A DNA stretch of 64,000 nucleotides from Selenomonadaceae bacterium. Lineage in GTDB: Bacteria > Bacillota > Negativicutes > Selenomonadales > Selenomonadaceae. Below, one piece after another: positions 45,363 to 54,722 of the stretch. The stretch is from NCBI GenBank assembly GCA_017428215.1, contig JAFRRH010000052.1, positions 47,697-111,696 on the forward strand, in the 5' to 3' direction. The translations under genes and the position numbers were made by a program. A model generated the notes under the pieces. The model was not told the origin of the DNA. It was given only the letters and a program-made list of their open reading frames with translations, and searched no databases. The stretch's first letter is position 1. Each line of letters begins with the position of its first letter.

Positions 45363-45391
45363 TTGCGAATTTTGAATTCTGCCGTTACAAT
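45363..45391 (+). promoter_or_regulatory. Promoter of the nuclease-sufS-thrC unit
   Basis: TTGCGA (45363-45368) and TACAAT (45386-45391) with a 17-base spacer, 29 bases before the nuclease ATG. Confidence 0.6.
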
Positions 45392-45419
45392 ATAAAAAAC
45401 TTTGTCGGAGGTTTGCAAA

Positions 45420-46574
45420 ATGAATGAGCGTGAATTAACTGGATTAATGTACAAGCTTTTATCACCCAAAGAAAATTCCGAATGTTGGCGGCTCTATCTT
45501 GAGTTGTTCGATAAACATGTTTTGCTCCTTAACATGACGGCGGCAGAATTGGATAGCGCGGAAATTTATGGAGAATATCCGACGAAATTCACTGAACGCA
45601 CACGCTATATTGATTTGGTAATCATCACGAATAAGCGATTCATACCGATTGAAGTCAAGATTGAGGCGGGTAGCGGCAAATCGCAATGTGACGATTATTT
45701 ACACGAGGCTCAATTTCATAATCGTAAATATTATTTTAATGAGCCGCCTATGCTTTATTATTTAACGTTGCACGGATATTTTCCGGAAAGAGCAAGCGCA
45801 ACTAATACGGGCTACGGCGAACGCGACGATTTGGCAATTCACCAAGATAAAATTATAAAGGTGACTTTCCGCACGGAACTTTTGCCTTGGCTTGAAGAAT
45901 GTTTTAAACATGTGCCCAAAAATTTTTCTTGCCGAAATAATTTATTGCGTTTGCTTTCCTACGTTCGTAAAATTACGCAAAGAACTAATGAACAGTTGCA
46001 AGTCGAAGAGATTATGCGCAAATTCTTCGCGGCACTTGAAAAACGTTTCGATGAAAATTTTTGTCGGAAATATCATCTCCAATTAGACGCCAACTATGAG
46101 CAACCTTATCACTACGAAATTTTAAAATTTTTTTTCAAAGGACATTCTGCACCAAATATAGGTTTTCGTTGCACGGACTCGGCAGGCAATGTCATAAAGT
46201 TCGACGATGATAAAGAGCTTTGGTTTTTTGTAGAAAGTTACAATGGCGGCGAAAATGATTTCAAACGTTCAAGAACACTTATCGCAGCCTTTGCGATTTA
46301 TGACATTAGCATATATAACGCCCTTTGCAAAAGGTCAGATATTAAGCGACTTCTTGACGGAAAAAATATTTTGCCGCAAGAATTCATTAAAAATTATCGT
46401 AAGAAATTCGCTGGTTGTCTCGGATTAACAGAATTGCCGCAGGGCAATCCCATTGATTTTTGTAACGTTGACAAGACTTTGACGCAATTTAAGAATCAAG
46501 CGGATATTGACAGCGCGATTGATAACATCATGATTGAGATAGAAAATCTTTTAAGGAGATTTGTTTATGGATAA
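45420..46574 (+). CDS. PD-(D/E)XK nuclease superfamily protein
   Basis: 384 residues. The N-terminal 130 contain the nuclease core RYIDLVIITNKRFIPIEVK (Asp65, Glu78, Lys80) followed by QCDDYLHEA, the pattern of PDDEXK_4-type proteins that often sit in defence or mobile loci. The C-terminal 220 residues are of unknown type. GGAGG lies 9 bases before the ATG. The gene's end overlaps the sufS start by 8 bases, so it is physically coupled to metabolic genes. Nuclease activity is inferred from the motif. Confidence 0.75.
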   Translation: MNERELTGLMYKLLSPKENSECWRLYLELFDKHVLLLNMTAAELDSAEIYGEYPTKFTERTRYIDLVIITNKRFIPIEVKIEAGSGKSQCDDYLHEAQFHNRKYYFNEPPMLYYLTLHGYFPERASATNTGYGERDDLAIHQDKIIKVTFRTELLPWLEECFKHVPKNFSCRNNLLRLLSYVRKITQRTNEQLQVEEIMRKFFAALEKRFDENFCRKYHLQLDANYEQPYHYEILKFFFKGHSAPNIGFRCTDSAGNVIKFDDDKELWFFVESYNGGENDFKRSRTLIAAFAIYDISIYNALCKRSDIKRLLDGKNILPQEFIKNYRKKFAGCLGLTELPQGNPIDFCNVDKTLTQFKNQADIDSAIDNIMIEIENLLRRFVYG

Positions 46575-47784
46575 AAATTTTTTAAATGACTTCCCGATTT
46601 TACACAGCCGAATGAACGGGCATCCAATCGCTTACCTTGACAACAGCGCGACAACTCAAAAGCCGGAAAGTGTCGTGCGTTCGATTTGCGGCTATTACGG
46701 CGGTTGCAATGCTAATCCTCATCGCGGCGTTTATGAACTAAGCGTTAAAGCTACAAAAGTTTACGAGAACGCGAGAATTAAAGTTGCCAAATTTCTCAAC
46801 GCAAAACCACAGGAAATTATTTTTACTAAAAACGCGACTGAATCGCTTAATCTTGTTGCTTATAGTTATGGATTAAATAATCTGCGCGGCGGCGACGAAA
46901 TTTTAATTACGATAGCCGAGCACCATTCAAATCTTGTTCCGTGGCAAAGAGTAGCTAAGGCGACGGGCGCGACGCTCAATTATATTTACCTTGCGGCGGA
47001 CGGGAATTTATCGGCGGAAGAAATTGATAAAAAACTTACACGGCGCACGAAAATTTTAGCCGTCACGCAAATTTCAAACGTCTTGGGAATTGTCAACGAC
47101 GTTAAAACTTTGGCAGCAAAAGCTCACGAAGTCGGAGCGATTATTGTAGTTGACGGGGCGCAATCGGTGCCGCATATCCCCGTTGACGTTCAAGACTTGG
47201 ACGCGGACTTTTTAGCTTTTTCGGGGCATAAAATGTTGTCGCCAATGGGCATAGGCGTTTTATACGGCAAGAAAAAAATTTTGGACGCAATGCCTCCGTT
47301 CCTTAGCGGCGGCGACATGATTGAATACGTCGAGGAGCAAGAAACTACTTTTGCCGAACTGCCACAAAAATTCGAGGCTGGTACTCAAAATGTCGGCGGA
47401 GCGGCGGGTTTGACGGCGGCGATTGATTATGTGCAAAGTGTCGGTTTTGATACGATTGAGCGCATTGAACACGACTTGACGACTTACGCAATTGCCGAGC
47501 TGAAAAAAATTCCTTACGTTGAATTGTACGGTTGCGACGTGGAAAATAAAATCGGCATAGTAACTTTTAACGTTAAAGACGTTCACCCGCATGACGTTGC
47601 GACGATTCTTGACGCAGAGGGCGTGGCGATTAGGGCTGGTCATCATTGCGCTCAACCGCTGATGAAATATTTAGGGCAGAATTCAACATGCCGCGCAAGT
47701 TTTTATTTTTACAACACGCGCCGCGATATTGAACGATTAATCGAGGCTGTTCAAAAAGTTAGGAGCGTTATGCGGCTCAATTAG
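46567..47784 (+). CDS. sufS: Cysteine desulfurase SufS
   Basis: 405 residues. A PLP enzyme taking sulfur from cysteine for Fe-S cluster assembly. Signature parts are AYLDNSATTQKPESVV, IAEHHSNLVPWQ, the PLP-lysine segment FSGHKMLSPMGIGVLYG and RAGHHCAQPLM with the catalytic cysteine loop in NSTCRASFYFYN. The ATG at 46567 has AAGGAG 8 bases upstream, inside the nuclease gene. sufU, B, C and D are not adjacent. Confidence 0.93.
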   Translation: MDKNFLNDFPILHSRMNGHPIAYLDNSATTQKPESVVRSICGYYGGCNANPHRGVYELSVKATKVYENARIKVAKFLNAKPQEIIFTKNATESLNLVAYSYGLNNLRGGDEILITIAEHHSNLVPWQRVAKATGATLNYIYLAADGNLSAEEIDKKLTRRTKILAVTQISNVLGIVNDVKTLAAKAHEVGAIIVVDGAQSVPHIPVDVQDLDADFLAFSGHKMLSPMGIGVLYGKKKILDAMPPFLSGGDMIEYVEEQETTFAELPQKFEAGTQNVGGAAGLTAAIDYVQSVGFDTIERIEHDLTTYAIAELKKIPYVELYGCDVENKIGIVTFNVKDVHPHDVATILDAEGVAIRAGHHCAQPLMKYLGQNSTCRASFYFYNTRRDIERLIEAVQKVRSVMRLN

Positions 47785-47799
47785 AAAGGAGATTGTAAT

Positions 47800-49308
47800 T
47801 TGAGATATACCAGTACACGTTCAAAGATAAGGTCGATAACTTCGGCGCAAGCAATTTTACAAGGCTTGGCGACGGACGGCGGGCTTTTCGTGCCACAAAA
47901 AATCCCTAAAGTCACGTTGGAAGAAATCGACACGCTCAAAAGTAAAACTTACGAGCAAATTTCCGCGTGGTTGTTGGGAAAATATTTGACTGATTACACG
48001 GAAGACGAACTCGGCGAATGTACGGAACTTGCTTATAATTGGTTCGATACAACTGCGCGGGTGCCCGTCGCGATTTTAATTCAAGATCCGAAAAATCCAG
48101 TGGCTCCCGTCGGCAACATTGAACTTTGGCACGGACCGACAAGCGCGTTTAAAGATGTTGCGCTCCAAATGTTGCCGCACCTAATGCGCATGGCGTTAAA
48201 AAAAGTCGGTGAGACGAAAGAAATTTTAATACTCGTGGCGACTTCGGGCGATACCGGCAAGGCGGCTTTGGCGGGTTTTGCAGACGTGCCGCAAACTAAA
48301 ATTATGGTCTTTTATCCCGACGGCGGTGTAAGCAAGATTCAGCGGTTGCAAATGGTTACGCAGGTCGGAAAAAATGTTAACGTCACGGCAGTCAGAGGAA
48401 ATTTCGACGATGCGCAAACTGGCGTTAAGAAAATTTTCAACGACAAAAAAATCCGCGCAACACTCGACAAAATCGGCGTTAAGCTTAGTTCCGCGAATTC
48501 GATTAATTGGGGGCGGCTCGTTCCGCAAATCGCCTATTACTTTTCTGGCTACATTGAACTTATCAAGGCTAATCAAATTACTCTCGGCGACCAAGTTATA
48601 ATCAGCGTGCCAACCGGCAATTTCGGCAATATTTTAGCCGCTTATTACGCCTTCAGAATGGGGTTGCCCGTCAAAAAATTAATCTGCGCGTCTAACAAAA
48701 ATAATGTCCTAACAGAATTTTTCAAGACAGGCACTTACAATCGTAACAGAGAATTTTTCAAGACGATTACGCCGTCAATGGATATTTTAATCTCCAGCAA
48801 CTTGGAACGTTTGCTTTATCACGAGAGCGGCGGCAATTTCAAGCTGGTTAATCAATACATGAGCGAATTAAATCTTTACGGTAAATATACGATTGACAAA
48901 AGTTTAAAGGCGCGGCTCGATAAAATTTTTCAAGCCGAATACGTCAGCGAATACGAGACGCAACTTTTTATCAAGCGCATTTACAATTCGTTTAAATATT
49001 TGCTCGACACGCACAGCGCGGTTTCAATCGCCGCCCTTAGCAAATATCGCGGCAAGACAAATGATTTAACGCCCGTTTTGAGTGCCTCGACTGCCAGCCC
49101 CTATAAATTTACGAACGCAGTTTTGTCGGCTCTTAATCAATCAGTTGACGGCGTTGACGACCTCGCTCAACTCGATTTGCTTAACAAGTTGACGAACGTC
49201 AAAATTCCTAAAAATCTCGCCGCGTTGTCTACTGCAAAAATTTTACACGAGGACATTTGCGATAAAGAGGAAATGGCTCAACGTGTTTTGGACTTCGCCG
49301 CTAAATAA
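47800..49308 (+). CDS. thrC: Threonine synthase
   Basis: 502 residues. It converts O-phosphohomoserine to threonine with PLP. Family segments are STRSKIRSITSAQAILQGLA (long N-terminal form), the PLP-lysine segment GPTSAFKDVALQMLP and VATSGDTGKAALAGF. The start is TTG with AAGGAG 8 bases upstream, and the gene follows sufS by 15 bases. Confidence 0.95.
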   Translation: MRYTSTRSKIRSITSAQAILQGLATDGGLFVPQKIPKVTLEEIDTLKSKTYEQISAWLLGKYLTDYTEDELGECTELAYNWFDTTARVPVAILIQDPKNPVAPVGNIELWHGPTSAFKDVALQMLPHLMRMALKKVGETKEILILVATSGDTGKAALAGFADVPQTKIMVFYPDGGVSKIQRLQMVTQVGKNVNVTAVRGNFDDAQTGVKKIFNDKKIRATLDKIGVKLSSANSINWGRLVPQIAYYFSGYIELIKANQITLGDQVIISVPTGNFGNILAAYYAFRMGLPVKKLICASNKNNVLTEFFKTGTYNRNREFFKTITPSMDILISSNLERLLYHESGGNFKLVNQYMSELNLYGKYTIDKSLKARLDKIFQAEYVSEYETQLFIKRIYNSFKYLLDTHSAVSIAALSKYRGKTNDLTPVLSASTASPYKFTNAVLSALNQSVDGVDDLAQLDLLNKLTNVKIPKNLAALSTAKILHEDICDKEEMAQRVLDFAAK

Positions 49309-49350
49309 AAAATTTCCCCGACGGTCGATTGACTATCGGGGATTTTTTTA
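49309..49350 (+). terminator. Bidirectional terminator between thrC and the glycosyltransferase
   Basis: CCCCGA..GTC/GAC..TCGGGG (49316-49341) with T-runs on the 3' side of both strands separates convergent genes. Confidence 0.8.
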
Positions 49351-52300
49351 TGCGTTCGTGCCTTTACGATAAAAATCAAGCGCGTTGCCGTGAAATGTAT
49401 TGCAATATTCATCCTCAAGCGCAAAAATTTCGTGGAGATTCGGTGCGATAATTTTCGTGTCGTTGACAAAAGACCTTACCCAAGCATCGACAAAATCTTT
49501 ATCAATCGGCACGCGCAAAATTATATCGCCGAAAATTTCCAACACGTCGCGGAAAAATTCTTTAATGCCCTCGTGAATTTCTAAAATATCATCGAAATGA
49601 ATTTGTCCGGGTTCAGGCTCGCCGAAGACAGGCTTGCCCGCCGCGTCGAAATGTTTCAGTTGAGCATCGGGCGCAACCAAAATCGTTTCAAATAAAAGGT
49701 GGTCGCTGTAAATTGCGGAGGTCGTTTGGGCGTAGTCATCATTTTCAGCAAAACAACCGCGCATTCTTTTAGTAGCGTCCTTGCCGAAATTATTCGTCGC
49801 GGCAGTTGCAAAATAATAGCCCGTGAAAATTTTGCCCGTCAGCTCCTGCAAATAAAATTGAATCGTGCCCGAATAACCCATATCAACCAAGCTAACTTTA
49901 TCTAAATTGCCGCCGAGATTGGCAATATATTTCTCGTAATTGGCGCGTTCCGCCGCCGCGTGCTGTAAAATTTCTTCGGCGTGTTCGTCAATCATTTTTG
50001 ATACGGTCGCTAAATCTTTGTCGGGCAAATAAACTTTATTATTGTCGTCACCCAAATCCAAGCCGAATCGCACTTTAAAGAAATGTTTCGTCGTGCCCTC
50101 GAATTTTAATTTCAACAATCGTTTTGCCTGCGAAATTTCCCTAATCGACGCAACTGTTACTGCTCGCCGCGAGGCATAAAAATATTCGGAAGGCAACGTT
50201 TTAATTTCTAAAGTTTTCGTCACGAATTCATAAAGCTTTTGCAAAAAATATCCGTCGCGTGCCAAAAATAAAATTCGCTCTACGCCGTCAATTTGTGTTC
50301 GCTGAATCAGCCAGAGTATAAAAGTTAAAAGCGGTACGCCGTAAAACCAATAACCCAAATCGCGGAAATTTTTCAGAATCAATCGCCCGTCGTCTTCGTG
50401 CAAGGCAAAAGGATCTTGAAATTTTTTAGCCAGCGTGACGCCCAACATAATTCCCGCATAAAGCGACATTTTATAGCCGAGTTGTTCAAGTAAATTTCTT
50501 CCGAATGGCACTTGCGACAAAAGATTTATCGCGCTCATTACGTGATAAACTCCAAAATTTCTATCGCCTGCTAACTGTACGTCGCTCATTTCGTTATCGC
50601 CGAAGTGCAACAACTTTCCTGGGATATTTAAATTTTTGCTCGCAAGATTATCCCAAATCGCCGCCGTATCTTTCCTCATGCCCGTTTCACACGAAATTAA
50701 AAGTTTTTGATAACCTTCAACGCCGCACTTTTTGAGGAGCCGTTTAAGGTCGGGCGTCTGCATGTACATATCCGAAATCAACCAAACATTTTTTCCGCGT
50801 CTTAAAGTCTCTCTTAGCCAAGCAACAACTTTTTCGCGCGGCAAAATTAATTTGACTTCCGTATAAATTTCCAGCTCGCGAATCTTTTGGCAAGTGTCAG
50901 CGTCAAGTTCAGTCAACTCTGCAAAATTTTGATAAATCTCGTCAAGGGTAACGTCGCCCTGCTTTTTTTGCCTCGCAACTTCCTCTGCTTTAACGCGCAA
51001 ATTCGGAAAATCAAAACTTCGTCCAAGCAAATCTTCAACTTTGAGCCGAATAATTTCGTTGACGTGATAGGGCTTGGCAACATAGCGCATTAACAGCGTA
51101 TCGAACACATCGAACGAAAAAATTGCCGCCTTATTTAAAATTACGTCAAGAACTTCAACGTCGTTGCGAACATAATATTGCCAAAGATTTTTGTTACCAA
51201 GATTAATCGTGTAAGTGTCAGTGTTGGGTGCAAATTCGTAGTAAATCATATTTTCAGCTTGCGTCGCCAACAAAATCGAGCGTTCAAAGGCGTGGGCAAT
51301 CGTTCCGTCGTTTTGTCCTTGTTCGGGCGGGAAGTCATCAAACGTAAAGCCTGCCTTGAAAAATTTACTCAACGCCGCAGTTCTAGCCCAAAACATCGTG
51401 CCTGCAGGAAAGTCAAAGTAATCAGTTTTATTCGGCTGAATGTCTAACTGACTTAAAAGTTGCCGCCCGATTTCGCGATTAGACATCCACGTAAAAGCAA
51501 CATATGGAACATTTGCGGCGGGACGCGGATAAATTACGCCAACGGATTTGTTATCGGCAAAAGCCTTGAAAATTTTCCGAATACGGCTTTGGTCACCGAG
51601 CAAAGCATTAAAAAGATATTTGCGCCAATTATGTTGCTCGGAACCTGTGTACAGCGATTTTTTAGAATGAATATGCGCAACAAAATCATATTCGGGCAAA
51701 ATGTCGCCGAAGCCCGCTAAGAACGGCGCAACATCTCTTCCGCGATTGGGCACGACACGCACGATAACTTTTTCCGCGTTGGGAATTTTTTCAAAGGCAA
51801 TGCGAACGTTATCCTCTTCCTTAGCGTCGATAATCGAAACTAACGCGTCAAATTTAAACGGCATGTTCATACAATACGAAGACATCTCGTTTAAAAGGTC
51901 AAGATAAAAAACGTGTGCTTGAATTGCAATCTTGCCCGGCTGCTCAAAAAGTTCGCCGACAAAAGAACTTTGCTCCTGATACAAAGCGTGCGGAACAAAA
52001 TTGCCGTTGCTCATCTGCCAAACTTTATAACGTTGAGTATTTTTCAACAGCGGCGCAAAACACGTATAAAATTTATCCTTAAGCCCAATTTTTTTCTCTT
52101 CGGAAAGCGGCAGGGATTTATAAATAAAACGGGCGGCAGTAAGTGCTTTATCTTTTTTGTCAGTGTCAAGCCAATGTTTGAAATCGCGGAGCGGCGCAGT
52201 CAATTTCCACGAATTGGAATTTAATAACGAGTCAATGAGTTCCGTAAGCCGTTTAAGTTCCGCGTGCAGATTTTCATTTTGTGCTTGCAAGTCCTTAGCA

Positions 52301-53709
52301 AATTGCGTGCCCGTTGCACTTTTCAAAGTCTCTTCGATAATCGCGGGATAATTTTCCTCAAGCTCGCCAAAAATTTCAAAAGTCAAGTGCCCAGATAAAT
52401 TATCCACTTCAAAAGTAAATTGCGGATCCGCCGTCCAAAATCTGCTGAAACCTCCAACAAATTCCGCCGCATTGTCGGAAAAATCATTGTGCGGCGTACC
52501 GTTAATCAATACGCGGTTTACCCTAACGGAAATAAAACTTATATCGGGGTCGAAGCGCAGAGCATTTATCGGGCGGTCAAGTTCAATGTCAATGCGTCCG
52601 TAAAATTTTCTTGTCGGGTCGACGCTGACAGATTTTTTTGCAACCAAATGGAATTCGTCATCTTCGCGAATAAAAAGTTCCGTGCGGAGCATTTGAAACT
52701 TTTGTGTGAGATTGAACACGTCATAATTGCCGCTGTCTTGGAGAAAACTTTTTTCGTCGTAGCCGTAGAGGTTTTTAATCTGCGCGGCGTCGGAGGGATT
52801 GCTTAACAAATTTTTAAGAAGTTCAAGCCCCGCAAGATTAAAATACTGGCGGTCTTGCTCAAGACAAATTTTAGCAAAAGCAAAGCGGCGATTTATCTTC
52901 CCGTTAATCAAAAATTTTTTGGCATTCGGAAAAACTTCCAAAAAAAATTTATCGTCTTTGAAATGATTTACAAATTCTTGCGCTATGAAATAAAATTCCA
53001 AATCTGCGCGGATTAATTTGTCGGAAGAAGTCGCCGAAGTATTTTCCTGCCGCGCCCGCCGCAATCTGAACTTTGTTAACCGTTCCTGCAAAATAAAAAT
53101 GTCCGCGTTAAAGCAAAGCCGAATCCACATTAACAAATCAGGCAGTTGCCAAAAGCCATGCGCGTCCAGCAAATGATATTTTTCGTAAGCCTCGCGCCTA
53201 ACCATTGCGCTTGGGTGGCACAGGCAGTTTGCATTATAAAAAAAATAATTCAGCCACTCGGCTCGCGAACGGTTGGATTTATCGAAAACATTTTTATAGG
53301 AATCATCTTTATCAAGTTCCTGCGAATGCCCTTGCTCGTTGACAAATTTAACTAACGTAAAACACGCCGCATAATTTTTATTGGCGTCGAGGAAGGCAAC
53401 TTGCTTTTCCAATTTATCAAGCGTCCAAAGGTCGTCGGAGTGGTGAACCGCAATATATTTTCCCCGCGCAGATTTCATCGCGTCGCCGATTGCGATACCA
53501 GGTCCGCGATTTTCCTCGTACAAAAAAGTTTTTATGCGCGGGTCGTCGAAAGTTTTAATAATGTCGCGGCTGTTGTCGATTGAGCCGTCGTCAACGATTA
53601 AAAGTTCAAAGTCCGTGAAAGTCTGGTTGAGGACGCTCTTAATCGCCGCCGCAACGTACGCCGCATGATTATAGCTCGTCAATATTACACTGACTTTAGG
53701 CAATCTCAT
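49348..53709 (-). CDS. Three-domain glycan synthesis protein: GT2, rhamnan-synthesis F, HAD-like
   Basis: 1453 residues. Residues 1-210 are a GT-A family 2 glycosyltransferase (VSVILTSYNHAAYVAAAIKS, LLIVDDGSIDNS). A beta-rich part and a coiled stretch ending NSNSWKLTAPLR follow. About 570-850 resembles rhamnan synthesis protein F (VVPNRGRDVAPFLAGF, HIHSKKSLYTGS, FPAGTMFWAR). From about 860 there is a HAD-like hydrolase region (FDVFDTLLMRYV, ISDMYM, FGDNEMSDVQLAG) with a long C-terminal part (LFLARDGYFLQKLY). It probably builds and edits a rhamnose-containing surface chain. The ATG at 53709 overlaps the upstream gene by 14 bases. Confidence 0.85.
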   Translation of the reverse strand: MRLPKVSVILTSYNHAAYVAAAIKSVLNQTFTDFELLIVDDGSIDNSRDIIKTFDDPRIKTFLYEENRGPGIAIGDAMKSARGKYIAVHHSDDLWTLDKLEKQVAFLDANKNYAACFTLVKFVNEQGHSQELDKDDSYKNVFDKSNRSRAEWLNYFFYNANCLCHPSAMVRREAYEKYHLLDAHGFWQLPDLLMWIRLCFNADIFILQERLTKFRLRRARQENTSATSSDKLIRADLEFYFIAQEFVNHFKDDKFFLEVFPNAKKFLINGKINRRFAFAKICLEQDRQYFNLAGLELLKNLLSNPSDAAQIKNLYGYDEKSFLQDSGNYDVFNLTQKFQMLRTELFIREDDEFHLVAKKSVSVDPTRKFYGRIDIELDRPINALRFDPDISFISVRVNRVLINGTPHNDFSDNAAEFVGGFSRFWTADPQFTFEVDNLSGHLTFEIFGELEENYPAIIEETLKSATGTQFAKDLQAQNENLHAELKRLTELIDSLLNSNSWKLTAPLRDFKHWLDTDKKDKALTAARFIYKSLPLSEEKKIGLKDKFYTCFAPLLKNTQRYKVWQMSNGNFVPHALYQEQSSFVGELFEQPGKIAIQAHVFYLDLLNEMSSYCMNMPFKFDALVSIIDAKEEDNVRIAFEKIPNAEKVIVRVVPNRGRDVAPFLAGFGDILPEYDFVAHIHSKKSLYTGSEQHNWRKYLFNALLGDQSRIRKIFKAFADNKSVGVIYPRPAANVPYVAFTWMSNREIGRQLLSQLDIQPNKTDYFDFPAGTMFWARTAALSKFFKAGFTFDDFPPEQGQNDGTIAHAFERSILLATQAENMIYYEFAPNTDTYTINLGNKNLWQYYVRNDVEVLDVILNKAAIFSFDVFDTLLMRYVAKPYHVNEIIRLKVEDLLGRSFDFPNLRVKAEEVARQKKQGDVTLDEIYQNFAELTELDADTCQKIRELEIYTEVKLILPREKVVAWLRETLRRGKNVWLISDMYMQTPDLKRLLKKCGVEGYQKLLISCETGMRKDTAAIWDNLASKNLNIPGKLLHFGDNEMSDVQLAGDRNFGVYHVMSAINLLSQVPFGRNLLEQLGYKMSLYAGIMLGVTLAKKFQDPFALHEDDGRLILKNFRDLGYWFYGVPLLTFILWLIQRTQIDGVERILFLARDGYFLQKLYEFVTKTLEIKTLPSEYFYASRRAVTVASIREISQAKRLLKLKFEGTTKHFFKVRFGLDLGDDNNKVYLPDKDLATVSKMIDEHAEEILQHAAAERANYEKYIANLGGNLDKVSLVDMGYSGTIQFYLQELTGKIFTGYYFATAATNNFGKDATKRMRGCFAENDDYAQTTSAIYSDHLLFETILVAPDAQLKHFDAAGKPVFGEPEPGQIHFDDILEIHEGIKEFFRDVLEIFGDIILRVPIDKDFVDAWVRSFVNDTKIIAPNLHEIFALEDEYCNTFHGNALDFYRKGTNA

Positions 53710-54718
53710 CACCCTTCTTTTGCAACATGTTTGATAAATCTGCAATGCACCCCGCCCAACTTAAGCCGACACCGTATCCCGCTAACATAACTTGCTTTAA
53801 ATTCGTCGCGCCGTGATTTTTAATAACTTGCTCAATCGCGAGCGGCACACTGCCTGAAACTAAGTTGCCCGTCGTCGAAATGTCGTTATGAAAAGGCACG
53901 TCGTTTAAGCCCGCCTTGTCGCGCAAGTAAGTCATCATAAACTTGTTAGCTTGGTGAAAAATGCAATAGTCCAAATCTGCGCGAGTTAAATTGGCGGCAG
54001 TTAAAACATTTTCAACAAGGGGTGGCACTTCGCGGAGCGTAAAATAAGTTATCGCCATGCCGTCCATAAAAATTTCGTAGTTCGAGCGGTAATTATTATT
54101 GTCGTCGGTAGAAAAAACTTCGGGATTATCGCGAGGCATGAATTTACTGCCGCCAACAGGGATAATCAATTTGTCGTAGCGCGAGCCGTCCGAACCGAAT
54201 ACAAAAGCTTTTAAGCTTTCCTTATCGCCGCCGTCAATCCAAGTTGCCGTTGCTCCGTCGCCAAATAGCGGGCGCGTCGACGTGTCCTTAACGTTAATAT
54301 ATTTCGTGTAGACGCTTGAGGTTATGAACAAAACTTTTTTAACAAGTCCAGTCTCAATCAAGCCTTTAGCGACGGCAAGCCCGTAAATATAACCTGAACA
54401 GCCCAGCGAAATATCCATAGTGCCTACAGATTTTTTTAAGCCGAGCCGATGTTGAAGATGTCCAGAAGTGTGCGGTCCCAAATGGTCAGGGTGTTGCGTG
54501 CACAGCAAAATAAAATCCGTTTCGTGGCGGTCAATGTCGTATTCGGCAAAAAGTTTTTCTGCGGCTTTAAATGCCAAATCTCCCGCCGCCTCGTCCTTAG
54601 CTGAAATGTGTCGAGACTTCACGCCGATTTTTTTTATAAAGCGTGCGTCTACAAGTTCTGAATTATTTTCAATCTGCGCGGGCAGATAAGTTGATATTGC
54701 GCGTATCGTTGCAAACAT
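53696..54718 (-). CDS. 3-oxoacyl-ACP synthase III-like (KAS III/FabH family)
   Basis: 340 residues with the thiolase-fold triad of KAS III: the cysteine in DISLGCSGYIYGLA, the histidine in CIFHQANKFMM and the asparagine in STTGNLVSGSVPLA. It sits between an aminotransferase and a glycosyltransferase, away from fatty-acid genes. It therefore more likely makes an acyl group for a modified sugar or a small product than housekeeping fatty acids; this is inference from context. Confidence 0.85.
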   Translation of the reverse strand: MFATIRAISTYLPAQIENNSELVDARFIKKIGVKSRHISAKDEAAGDLAFKAAEKLFAEYDIDRHETDFILLCTQHPDHLGPHTSGHLQHRLGLKKSVGTMDISLGCSGYIYGLAVAKGLIETGLVKKVLFITSSVYTKYINVKDTSTRPLFGDGATATWIDGGDKESLKAFVFGSDGSRYDKLIIPVGGSKFMPRDNPEVFSTDDNNNYRSNYEIFMDGMAITYFTLREVPPLVENVLTAANLTRADLDYCIFHQANKFMMTYLRDKAGLNDVPFHNDISTTGNLVSGSVPLAIEQVIKNHGATNLKQVMLAGYGVGLSWAGCIADLSNMLQKKGDEIA

Positions 54719-54722
54719 TTGT

